64,000 bases of DNA, from the NCBI GenBank assembly GCA_033439685.1, contig JAUEDM010000004.1, positions 2,542,001 through 2,606,000 on the forward strand, read 5' to 3'. This document shows, piece after piece, positions 32,133 through 41,972 of the stretch. Made by a program: the position numbers and the translations under genes. This stretch comes from Apodospora peruviana (Eukaryota > Ascomycota > Sordariomycetes > Sordariales > Lasiosphaeriaceae). The notes beneath the pieces were generated by a model. It did no database searches. It was not told the DNA's origin and was given only the letters and a program-made list of their open reading frames with translations. The stretch's first letter is position 1; each line of letters opens with the position of its first letter.

Positions 32133-34348
32133 CTAGCATACTAATAGCTTTTGTTCGGGTCCACGTCGGGAGTGATCAAACTTGATCCCGCGCAGATGTT
32201 CGTCCAACGCCTTAGCCGAACCCTCCTCCAAACTACCGTCGCCAAGTGTAATCCCATAGAATGGGTTCTGGCGCGGGTTGTTACATTCCTCCCTCGTCGT
32301 CGCCGGAGGATTCTTCGTTTCTGTACTCCGCCCGAGAAGTTCGAGTACAGCCAACGCTTTGTAGTAGTCACGGTTCGAAATAAAGCCACTGTATCTGCGG
32401 GATTTATCGCTGGAAATCTTGCGGCGGATGTCGACGACGGTGGGCAAGCCCCGGGTATCAGCCTGAGCCGGCTGACGCTGGTAGCCGGACGGCTGAGGCG
32501 GATGCGGACCTGCTTCCGCTTCAACCGCCTGTCCGGCCTCAGTCTCAGTATAAATATGCTCGACAGGCGGCGGCGATTGTCTCAAAAACGACATGTACGT
32601 CAGCTCGTTATATCTGCGGGAGCCTACCAGCTCCTCCAGGAGGGTCTGGTCAAGCTGAAGGAGAACGTCCTGCCTGAACTCCTGGCACCGCTCGTCCCAC
32701 GCCTCGTGTTGCTCTGGGTCCGCCTTGGACGTCTTGGTGAAGACCCACGACCAGGGTTTCGTTGACCTGTCATATATGTATGTAATCGGCAGCCTGCAAC
32801 GCACAATGGCCATCTTCACATTTTTCTTGGTCTTCTTGCATTCCCACTGGAATCGGGCCTCCCGAACCGTCGAACTCTTGACGTAGTCGTATCATGCTTG
32901 AATCCCTAGAGTTCTACGGCGCTCGGGGATCTCACTGTAGAGAGGCACTTCCCAGTCGTCCACCTCGGGAGGCGCAGGCGGTTGCTCCTTCACACGCAGT
33001 CTTGCGAACGCCCCGATGATGGTGAAAAACAAGTGCGAGCATGTCGGCCACGTCAGGCGGAGGCCTCTGAGCTGAGAAGTTGAGACGAGGCTTGTGCAGA
33101 AAGGGGATCCAAAGGTTCACAAAATCCTTGTCAAGTACCATGTCGTCGATGTACTGCATGTGGCTGGTGCGGTCCATCGAGCCTAAGAGAGACAACACCC
33201 ATCGGTCTCTGAGCTGATCCGGTCCGAGCCGAGTCAGGTCCACAGTGAAACGCGCGAGGTCGTCCGCGATCATTGCGTATGAGGTGAACCGGCTATCGCG
33301 CAAGTCATGATGCATCCAATACGGGCTGTTGGAAATGGTATCCACGAATTGCATGGCTACTTCACGATACACATCATGGCTTGTCTGTGTATCCCGAAAC
33401 AGGTGCGTAGAGCTCCGATCCAGAACGCGAGAGAGAAAACCGACGGCCCATACATGGCCGTTGAGTATGCTGTCATCGGTGTAGTTGCTTTGAATGTTCT
33501 TGGTCAAGCAATGACTGAATATTCGGCAGTGCCCTGCGAGTCCGGTGCGTCAGTCAGGCTGGATCCTGGAATTTAGTTGTCGAAAGGCTTTAAACTTGAC
33601 TTACTCTTCGTAGAGATATCCTGCTCCCAGAGACAAGGATGCCAGTCGAACCAGGCCTGGCCGTCTTCGATCGTGCGCAGCGATGCACCCGTGAACCCGC
33701 TTGTGATGTCTGACAGCTTCGACATGGCCCAGTCCATCAATTCCCCCTGTGACATTTGCGAGAAGGTTTCGGGCGGCACCAGACCCCTCACCATCTGGAA
33801 ACGTTGATGAAGCCGAGGGTACGCCTGGGAGACGTTATCAAGGCACGAGTCTAGATCATTAATCCCCGAAGGAATGTGGCCGAGAAGTGGCTCGCGATTG
33901 GGGCTCTGTTGCTTCGGACCATACCAAGTCCCTTGAAATGGGCCAAGAAAAGATGTCAGCCCTCAGCGCTCAAGACGTCACGCACCATTGTGATCCGTCG
34001 GGCGTCCTCCTCGTCGAGGTGGCCGATGGATTGGACCACCTTGCCCATGGTGTTCTGTATGGCAAACAGCTTGGGTTTAAAACTGTCGACACTCTGAAGC
34101 TCAAAAACCTCAATAAACCGCCTGATCGCTCCTTCGGATGCTGCTTCCCCAGCAACCCGCGAGCGCCGGCCGCCGGCATCCGCATCAAGATCAGGGTGAT
34201 CCTTCTTCCACAGCTCAATTGACCGATGGATCAGCCGCTCATCCTCTTATTCATAACCCTTTGTGAAGCTGACGTCGGCGGTCGGGGGCAGGATCGGGTC
34301 ATGGCTGCCGAGCATATTCAGAATGTCATTGGTATAATTGAGGGCCAT
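32133..34348 (-). pseudogene. unrecognised gene with two in-frame stops and a frameshift
   Basis: A long, codon-biased reading frame on the minus strand begins at ATG 34348 (MALNYTNDILNML). TAA at 34249-34247 interrupts it after 33 codons, and the frame then continues as DERLIHRSIELWKKD. Two introns fit (33981-33932 and 33604-33534; donor GTAAGT for the second) and keep phase through HCRIFSHCLTKNIQ. Near 33028, at an A5 run, the frame shifts (DMLALVF to FFTIIGAFARLRV). A second stop, TGA at 32894-32892, interrupts IPERRRTLGIQA before DYVKSSTVREARFQWECKK. The C-terminal region ends in a P/Q-rich part and KLLVC. I do not recognise the family; no enzyme motif, signal peptide or TM segment is obvious. 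Confidence 0.55.
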
Positions 34349-34376
34349 GGTCGTTATCTCTTGAAGTTGCCAACGC

Positions 34377-34475
34377 GCGTGATGTTTTATGGGTGAAATG
34401 GCTTGCAGAGCGTGATGTCTTGTTTGGCGAGATGGCTTGCAGACGCGTCATGTTTTGTTGAGGTGAGATGGCGAC
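34377..34475 (+). repeat. imperfect minisatellite, three units of 31-35 bp
   Basis: Three consecutive units, each starting GCGT(G/C)ATGT and containing GAGATGGC or AAATGGC, at about 34377, 34410 and 34445. They lie just upstream of the broken gene's start codon, in its presumed 5' flank. Confidence 0.7.
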
Positions 34476-35972
34476 GCGTGAAATCTCTGAAATCCCTTTC
34501 CGAAAGAAGCAATTCTACGGATTACATGAGAGAGGTACGTAACTGGAATGAGCTGCCCGTGACCCTGACTTGTTGGTGTTAATGGACAGCGACCGTTCTG
34601 CACCGCCTTCGCCGCCCATATCCTCAGCAGAGGGTCCCTCGCTAACATTGTCTATCCAGTCTTGTATAGTATCGCGACCGGTCAGCCACCCCTCACAAGG
34701 GACTCATCCTTGGCCTCACTCGGCAGAATTCCGACGAACTTGAACCCAAAGTCGGATTTTCCCCACCAGACGTGCATATGCGGACTTGGTGAGATCATGT
34801 TCCATAACTTGTCGGATACCCCGACAATGCCCACAAAGTGCTGTCAGGTCTGTACCTCCACATCCTCTGACAGGAGGACCACCATCGAATCGTTCAGGCT
34901 CGACATAAAGATATCCAGCTTCTCCTGGGTGTTTCATGTTGAGAATAATAATGATGTGGCATGCCTCCGGATCGGCGGTGCCGAGGACCTCGCATCTTCC
35001 CTTGTCAAGCTGTTTGTCCTCGACTGCCAATCTGTGGTTCCGTATCAGCTCGCCGTTGCAGTCGCGCTTGACGACCGCTTTTGACTGGATGGTTGGCCTC
35101 TTAATAAAGTGGTGGCTCCCCTACTGGACTTTGCGATAACTACGCATGCCAGTGTTATGTAACGGGCTGAGCCCTGGAGTGGCCTCGGCAACCCTCGGCC
35201 GTCCACCCATGTTGAAGCTATTCCCGGAAAACACCAAGCGCATACACGGACCACAACACTATTCCTCAAACGCGCGCCGACACATCTGGAATCTTCTCTC
35301 CCTTTCTGGCGGGCCTATCGCAGTCATGTACATTTAGATGCAGCTCTCAAAGAGCTGCCCAATTTCTCTTCCTTTCCTCTCCTCATGTTTCGCGTCTTCG
35401 TAGCAAAGGCCTAGCTAGTTGCAAATATACTACCTTAGCCCATTACAGAAGGAAGGAAGGAAGCAAGCGATGCTAGGGACGAGGTTTTATGCGGAATGCC
35501 GTTTCTGCCTTTGGATAGAGTTTATAATTTATCGTGAGTTAGGTCTGAGTTGAAACCGAACGAACCTAGTCGAAAACGAATGCCTTTGGTTCGGAAGGAT
35601 AGAGTTTTAGCCCGGGCGTTGCTGCGGCTGCCGTAAGTCAGCTTCTACAGAGCTGGCCGGTGCGTGTTGCTCGATGGACCATGCTAGTACAATGGATTCT
35701 CAGTAGACAGACAGCACGGCTAAGGTATCATCATGATATCAGATGTTTATCATGCATCCCAACCAACCTCTGACACAACAGGTGATTGTCACGATGATGC
35801 AGGACGATTTGACAGAAATCATTAACAAAGCTATGCCTGATGTTTCCTCCCATGGACAATACCCTCATGCAGTTCCTTCCCAACTGCATTATCCCAACTC
35901 TGGGCTGTTCATCCATTTTATTCGATTATTCATCTCCACCAGACCTTCACCTCGGTTTCTTAAGGAATTACA
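34476..35972. other. intergenic region with a possible coding remnant on the minus strand
   Basis: About 1.5 kb. On the minus strand, roughly 35095-34690, the frame reads VKRDCNGELIRNHRLAVEDK, PEACHIIIILNMKHPGEAGY and, after an apparent shift near 34775, HVWWGKSDFGFKFVGILP. Codon use looks coding-like, but I recognise no family, start or splice structure. A GGAA-rich run is at about 35448-35466. The final 250 bases are the promoter of the disulfide reductase. Confidence 0.35.
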
Positions 35973-37685
35973 ATGTCCCAACCACGAAATATCATCATCG
36001 TCGGTGGGGTCGCAGGCGGCATGTCCTGCGCGACGCGTCTGCGCCGACTTGACGAAAAAGCCAACATCACCGTCATCGAAAAGGGCCCCTTCATCAGCTA
36101 CGCCAACTGTGGCCTGCCCTACGCGCTGGGCGGCGTGATCCAGGACGAGTCCAAGCTCAACGTGCAGACCGTCGAGAAGATCCAGAGCTGGTTCAACGTG
36201 CACGTACGCGTCAACTCGGAGCTCATGTCGGTCGACCGTGCCTCCAAGACCGTCACCATCCGCGATGAGAGTGGTGCGACGACCACTTTGCCCTATCACA
36301 AACTCGTCCTCGCCATGGGCGCGAAACCGCTCCTCCCGAAAATCACGGGCATCGATACAACCCGCGTGTTCCACCTGCACACGATACCCGACCTGCGCGA
36401 ACTGGAGAACTTCATCCGCACCAACAATTGCAAAAAGGCCGCCGTCGTGGGCGGTGGTTTCATCGGTGTCGAGGCGGTCGAGAATCTGAAGATGCTGGGG
36501 CTGGACGTTACTCTAGTTGAGTACAACCCGCACATTTTTCCACCCATGGACGGCGACTTGGCCGAGATCCTGCACGAGGAGATGCGCAAGAACGGGGTCA
36601 AACTGTTGCTCAATGCTACTCTTACCAAGATCGTGCCCGCGGCAGGCCATTCCTGCTCGTTGTATTTCGAAAAGGACGACCCCGACAACCACCCGGTGGT
36701 GACCATCGACGTTGCGGTCCTGGCGGTGGGAATCCGCCCGCGCACGACCGTCGTCGCGGCCGCAGGTATCGAGACGGGCAGTTACGGCGGCATCAAGGTC
36801 AACGAGTATCTTCAGACGGTAAGCGACCCGGACATCTACGCGGCCGGCGACATGGTCGAGACGCCCAACCTCGTGGCGGGCAAAGACATGATCACCGCGC
36901 TGGCGGGGCCGGCCAACCGCCAAGGCAGGCTGGTCGCAGACAATATCTGCGGACGGCACGTCCGGTACCGCGGCAACGTCGGGGCGGCGATTTGCAAGGT
37001 GTTTGGAAAGACTCTGGGATTGTGCGGGTTCTCGGTCGAGAGTCTGCCCAAGTTCATGCCCGAGGTCAAGTTCAAGTACATCACCGTGCACCCGCCCAAC
37101 CACGCCGGGTATTACCCCGGCGCGGCCAACATGACCATCAGGTTGGCGTTCGAGGTGCCCGGGGGCCGGATCCTGGGCGCGCAGATCGTCGGCCAGGAGG
37201 GCGTCGACAAGCGGATCGACGTGATGGCCACGGCGATGCGCGCCGGCATGAACGTCGAGGACCTGGAGCACCTGGAGCTGGCGTACTCGCCACCGTACAA
37301 CTCGGCCAAAGACCCGGTCAACATGGCTGGCTTTGTGGCCGGGAATGTGCTGCGAGGCGACGTCGAGGTTGCGCACGCGGCCGAGTTTGCCGAGGGCGGA
37401 CCACGGAAGCTGGAGGAGTACCAGATTGTGGACGTGAGGTCGGTACCCGAGTTTGAGAGGGGACATTTGGTCAATGGGGAGAATGTGCCGCTTGGGAACT
37501 TGAGGGAGCATATAAAGAAGCTGGATAGGCGGTCCAAGACGCTGGTGCTCTGCCAGGTCGGGTACCGTGGCTATTTGGCCTATCGGATCTTGAAGCAGTC
37601 GGGTTTTGATGACGTTTCTAATCTTGATGGGGGGTTCAAGTCCGTTCTGGAGGGACCTTATGATGCGTTGCAGGCGAAGGTTTAG
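35973..37685 (+). CDS. CoA-disulfide reductase/rhodanese fusion (FAD-dependent)
   Basis: Intronless 570-residue flavoprotein. The N-terminal FAD motif is IIIVGGVAGGMSCATRLRR. The single redox cysteine of the CoADR/NADH-oxidase class is C46 in SYANCGLPY; the second Rossmann site is AAVVGGGFIGVEAVENL, the FAD GD motif DIYAAGDMVE, and the dimerisation domain contains SPPYNSAKDPVNMAGFVA. A rhodanese-like domain fills the last 100 residues, with LCQVGYRG as its active-site loop. This fusion reduces CoA disulfide, persulfides or polysulfides with NAD(P)H in bacteria. In a fungus it suggests sulfur or thiol redox metabolism. The architecture and lack of introns resemble bacterial genes, so horizontal origin is possible; base composition is like the neighbours. 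Confidence 0.9.
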   Translation: MSQPRNIIIVGGVAGGMSCATRLRRLDEKANITVIEKGPFISYANCGLPYALGGVIQDESKLNVQTVEKIQSWFNVHVRVNSELMSVDRASKTVTIRDESGATTTLPYHKLVLAMGAKPLLPKITGIDTTRVFHLHTIPDLRELENFIRTNNCKKAAVVGGGFIGVEAVENLKMLGLDVTLVEYNPHIFPPMDGDLAEILHEEMRKNGVKLLLNATLTKIVPAAGHSCSLYFEKDDPDNHPVVTIDVAVLAVGIRPRTTVVAAAGIETGSYGGIKVNEYLQTVSDPDIYAAGDMVETPNLVAGKDMITALAGPANRQGRLVADNICGRHVRYRGNVGAAICKVFGKTLGLCGFSVESLPKFMPEVKFKYITVHPPNHAGYYPGAANMTIRLAFEVPGGRILGAQIVGQEGVDKRIDVMATAMRAGMNVEDLEHLELAYSPPYNSAKDPVNMAGFVAGNVLRGDVEVAHAAEFAEGGPRKLEEYQIVDVRSVPEFERGHLVNGENVPLGNLREHIKKLDRRSKTLVLCQVGYRGYLAYRILKQSGFDDVSNLDGGFKSVLEGPYDALQAKV

Positions 37686-38045
37686 GGTCTGGACTGGGAG
37701 TCATCTGAGGGGCGAGGCCATGTATGAATATTAGATACCTATATACCTGTCTCTGGCCACAATGAAGATAATCTCTCTACTCGTACTGGTGGAAAGGGGT
37801 AGACACTGGCGATTTGTTTACTCGAAATAAAGGGGTAAAGTGGGTCTGGTCGATTTCTACTCCGTAGGATGTCATTCTGTCTTTTCTTTTCTCTGGACCT
37901 TGTGTTTTTCCTCACTCATTCCCACAGTATAGCCCAATCACATTGATTGGAGCCTATTGCTCCTAACTGTCTGTATAACTCTCAAATCCTGCCATCCATC
38001 CGTGGTAGGACATGAAAGCAGGAACTCAGCACTATATCAGTCCGC
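37686..38045. other. 3' flank of the disulfide reductase
   Basis: 360 bases with no supported feature. Confidence 0.5.
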
Positions 38046-38783
38046 TCAGTAACACCGCCTCCCATTGATATGCTCCCAAACACTTCCTCCCTCCCGAGGA
38101 CTCGCCGTAATATATCGTTTTAGTGGGACATCATTAGAATCACCGTAAGCTTTGTCCTGTCGTGAAAGCGATTGTTTATCGAGTTGGACTTTCTTCTGTG
38201 ACTGACAAGTAGAGGGATTAGTAGGCACTCTATTGCGTGCTCTGTGGAAGCAAGGAAAGACCCAGAAAATAGCAAAGCCCACTTACGGTCTGTACGTTTG
38301 GAGGTCTCTTTCCCCTGTCAACGTCTCGCTCACAGTTTTGGAAGGCAGCCTTCGGTATGAGTTTGCCTCGATGACCATATTGGGGTCGTGCTGGAGGAAG
38401 TTCTGATGAGAGTGGTTCTGCCCGTATGTATGCTAAAGTCTGCCATGCACAACGTTCAAGTTACCTTGCGGCGGCAATCATGCCGAATTATAAACCTGCC
38501 ATCAAGATGGGTGTCTACCAATCTCTACCTGGGCGGAATACTGCCATCAGCCGTCAGCCAGCGTGCAAGGCAGATTGCCCCGCGGAATGTTGTCTAAATT
38601 CCGGAATGAGAAGGAGGTCAATGATGTGTGGGCAAAGGTGCTCCAGCTGGGACATGAGAGGTCTATTAGTCCAGAGGCGTCGCCCTGGGTCGTCCTCATC
38701 CTACCATCCATTGGAGTTTGGTCCAATGAAGTCCGCATTGCCAAATTAGGCATGCCGGATGCTGTGGAATTTCGGCCCGTCAT
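38046..38783 (-). other. coding-like, possibly spliced segment of unknown identity
   Basis: Three minus-strand pieces look coding. One starts MTGRNSTASGMPNLAMR (from 38783). A second reads NHSHQNFLQHDPNMVIEANS through SETLTGERDLQTY and ends at a GTAAGT donor near 38285. The third, after TTGTCAG, reads SQKKVQLDKQSLSRQDKAYG and ends SVWEHINGRRCY-stop. The second and third have mismatched phase by one base, so this is either a decayed gene or my exon choice is wrong. No family is recognised. Confidence 0.3.
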
Positions 38784-39422
38784 GCCACCCGCCGCCTCCT
38801 AAGTTCCGACCTCTAGGAGTGCAGCATGGGAGTAAGATTTTACTATAGAAAGAAGAAAGAGGGCGTACTTCAAGGAGTTGGATAGGGGTACAGCTTACCT
38901 AATTCAAAAGACCCGATCACCATTCTAACGGTCGATGCATAGCACCAAACGTAAAGTGATCTTGCTTGAAGAAAAGATACCTAAAGATGGGATGCAAAAG
39001 ACAGCCATGCCATCTAAATCAAAGTGCAAAAGGGTATGCGCATATGAATAGGTGATTGAAATGGTAATTAAGTGATTAACACCCTGGAAGAGCATCTTTC
39101 CAATATAAAATCAAGGTTGCACAACACGTTCGGATTCCAAGATTGTTATACGAGAGGCCATACGCGTGTTAGCGGTATTTACGGCCTTCCCGAATAAGCA
39201 TCATTGATAGGCCCTAGATTGACCGACAAGGCGCGGAGAGAGCGAGCCACTGCGAGCGGAACAATACTATTGCCCGAAAGGGCGTGGATGACAAATCCCG
39301 ACCAAGACCAGCGAGCATGTTGCTTGCCCAAAAACGTATATAAGTCAAGTCAACCAACATATTGAGCGCTTGAGTGACAGAAACACAAAATCAAACTCAC
39401 CTCAGCCATCCCAAACTCCGTC
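38784..39422. other. intergenic region with promoter of the GFA-domain gene
   Basis: About 640 bases, AT-richer than flanking genes. No supported gene; a TATA box lies near its right end. Confidence 0.55.
39337..39344 (+). promoter_or_regulatory. TATA box of the GFA-domain gene
   Basis: TATATAAG, 79 bases before the ATG at 39423, is a strong core-promoter match by sequence and spacing. Confidence 0.55.
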
Positions 39423-40007
39423 ATGTCGACAACACGGTACGAAGGCAAGTGCCTCTGCGGAGGCATCCGCTTCACCATCTCCTCGGAGCCCTCGTTCGTC
39501 GGGTCGTGCTACTGCCTTCATTGTATCAAGGGCTCAGGAGGAGTAAATCAAGTGGTAGGTTACACCCCGTGAATTTAATCTTTCGATTCGTAAAAGGATA
39601 TGGATGCTAACTCCGTAAAATTAGGTGGGCCGATTCTCGAAAAAAGACGTCAAGATCGAGGCCGGCGAGGACCTCATCACAACCTACGTGTTCACCGACA
39701 CCTCAACCGGCAAGGGCAAGGACAAGACCTTCTGCAAGACGTGCGGGGCGCCGCTGTGGACGGTGCCCGAGTCTGCGAGAAAGTCTGACGAGTTGTTGAT
39801 CAGGACGGCTCTTCTCGAGAACGGGTAAATTACTAATGGAGGCATCCAACAGCTGCCACTCTTGCTGACGCCGAGTGAACCAAACCGAGCAGATCGGAGA
39901 TAAAGCCGAAAGTTGCCATTTTTACCCGGACACGCGCGTCCTGGGTGCCTTCTATTGAGGGAGTGCCGGATTTCGAGACTATGCCGCCGCCTCCTCCTGC
40001 GGCTTGA
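39423..40007 (+). CDS. GFA (CENP-V/Mss4-like) zinc-binding protein, 3 exons
   Basis: 148-residue protein from exons 39423-39554, 39625-39824 and 39893-40007. The zinc-site cysteines appear in order: GKCLCGGIRF, SCYCLHCIKGSGG and, after the first splice, FCKTCGAPLWTVP. The last exon gives KPKVAIFTRTRASWVPSIEG, the usual end of this family. The fold is that of glutathione-dependent formaldehyde-activating enzyme (Gfa). Fungal genomes carry many such paralogs, and most have not been shown to use formaldehyde; some belong to metabolite clusters. Function beyond zinc binding is inference. Confidence 0.88.
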
Positions 40008-40899
40008 GAGTATATCGCTGACTTAGTAGCAATTCGTTCTTGAGTTCAGCTGGCTTGGGCGTAGGCGAATGGCTCGGGGTCGATGAGAGAGTCGTCCATG
40101 GGTTGTGGAAGGTAGAATCAGGGTAGAATGAGGTAGAATTCAACATTGTAGAGAGCAGGCGTTTATCGATTTGCTTTTTGCTGTGCAACTTAACATGTTT
40201 CTCGATGAGGCCATTCAAGCTTCTGAATAGGAATACTTGTTGGGGGCGCCTAGCAGTCGCTCTCGGACACGATTTCCTCAGCTCAGCAAGTTAGCATCCA
40301 CCAACCGATAGCTCGAGCCATTGATAAAGTGAAAACGGAGGCAAAATCAGCAGAGTAGGTGGAATCACAGAGGAGTCTCATTCCCGTCTTGAAACATGTT
40401 TTGGGTCTTAATTTCATCACTGGGCTTCCAAATCCTTTTCAGAGTGATCGAGAAAGTGCATGCTTACCCGGCGCTCAGGTGCGAATATCCGTGCTCATTG
40501 TTTGGGTACCCATTGTTATTGCATCGATGAGATGAATAAAATAAACCAGAGTTGAAGTTCAGATCCTAAGATAAATGGGATGAAACGGCAACTTCAATCG
40601 CTTCGCGGCACAATTATCATTCCGTCCTTACTCCTTACCTACCGGTGGGTTGCCTGTTCTACGTGCTGTCCAATGGGGAGCTTGTAGTGATAAGAGCTCT
40701 CCACAATTACCCGCCCCTCGCGCCCACCGGTTCGAAACACCCCGCCACAGCGGCCGGACAGGTGCTTGCGACGCCTCCATCGCCACAAGCTGAGCACCCT
40801 GCTGGCTGCCTGAACCCGAACAACAAACTTCACCCATTCAAGCTTCATCTTCCAGTCAACGACTTTCCAATCCGACAACCACAAAGAATCATCATCAAG
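40008..40899. other. intergenic region before PPT1
   Basis: About 890 bases: the GFA gene's 3' flank and the PPT1 promoter and leader. The last 250 bases read through in several frames, but only the ATG at 40900 begins a recognisable protein. Confidence 0.5.
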
Positions 40900-41972
40900 A
40901 TGGCGATCCATAACCAGCTAAAACTGCTGCTTACCGCCGGATCCCTCTTCGCTGCGACGTTCGCCTACGCCGTCGTGCAGCAACCGCTTCGAGAAGACGA
41001 CCCCGAGGATGACGACACTCCGTTACCCGTTGTAATTTGGCATGGTGAGGAAACTCACACCTAACGCAACACTATCTAAGCGAAATCAACTGACATGTTT
41101 CGTCAACAGGACTGGGCGATAACTACGCCGCCGAAGGCCTCCGCGAGGTCGGCGAGCTCGTCGACGCCATCAACCCGGGCACTCTCGTGTACTACATCCG
41201 CATGGCCGACAGCGCCTCGAGCGACCGGTCCGCCACCTTCTTCGGCAACGTAACCGAACAAGTCGCCAAGGCCTGCGAGGACATCGCCTCGCATCCGATC
41301 CTGTCGACCGCGCCGGCCATCGACGCCATCGGGTTTAGCCAGGGCGGCCAGTTCCTTCGCGGCTACGTCGAGCGCTGCAACAACCCGCCCGTGCGCAGCC
41401 TCATCACTTTCGGCTCGCAGCACAACGGCATCACCGCCTTCCGCGACTGCCCGACCAGCGACTGGGTCTGCCGCGCGGCCATGGCGCTCCTCAAGGGCAA
41501 CGCGTGGAGCAGCGTCGTGCAGAGCCGGCTCGTGCCGGCCCAGTACTACCGCGACCCGGCACAGTACGAGCAGTACCTCGAGTACTCCAACTTTCTGGCC
41601 GATATCAACAACGAGAGGGTGCTCAAGAACCAACAGTACAAGAAGAACATCATGAAGCTGGAGAATCTGGTGCTGTATATGTTTGAAGAGGACACGACGG
41701 TCGTGCCGAAGGAGACGGCCTGGTTCGAGGAGGTCAACGGGACCGAGATCACGCCGCTGCGCGCGCGCAAGCTGTACTCGGAGGACTGGCTGGGCCTGCG
41801 CGAGCTGGACCGCAAGGGCGGACTGAAATTTCGCACGGCGCCGGGCGAGCACATGCAGCTGCAGGAGGCTCTACTGAACGACACGTTTGCCGAGTTCTTT
41901 GGGCCGCTGAAGCTGAACAAGAAGAAGGCCGGCGCGGGACAGCCGGCAAATCTTTGGAGCGGGGATCTTTGA
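40900..41972 (+). CDS. PPT1: palmitoyl-protein thioesterase 1
   Basis: 335-residue lysosome/vacuole-type alpha/beta-hydrolase; exons 40900-41044 and 41110-41972. The N-terminus has a signal-peptide-like segment (LLLTAGSLFAATFAYA). VVIWHGLGDNY begins the fold, with the intron splitting the HG codon. The nucleophile is Ser125 in GFSQGG, followed by FGSQHNGI typical of PPT1; the acid is Asp243 in MFEEDTTVVPKE and the base His297 in GEHMQL. The cysteine pattern (RDCPTSDWVC) also matches. It removes palmitate from S-acylated proteins during lysosomal/vacuolar degradation. All catalytic residues are present. Confidence 0.93.
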
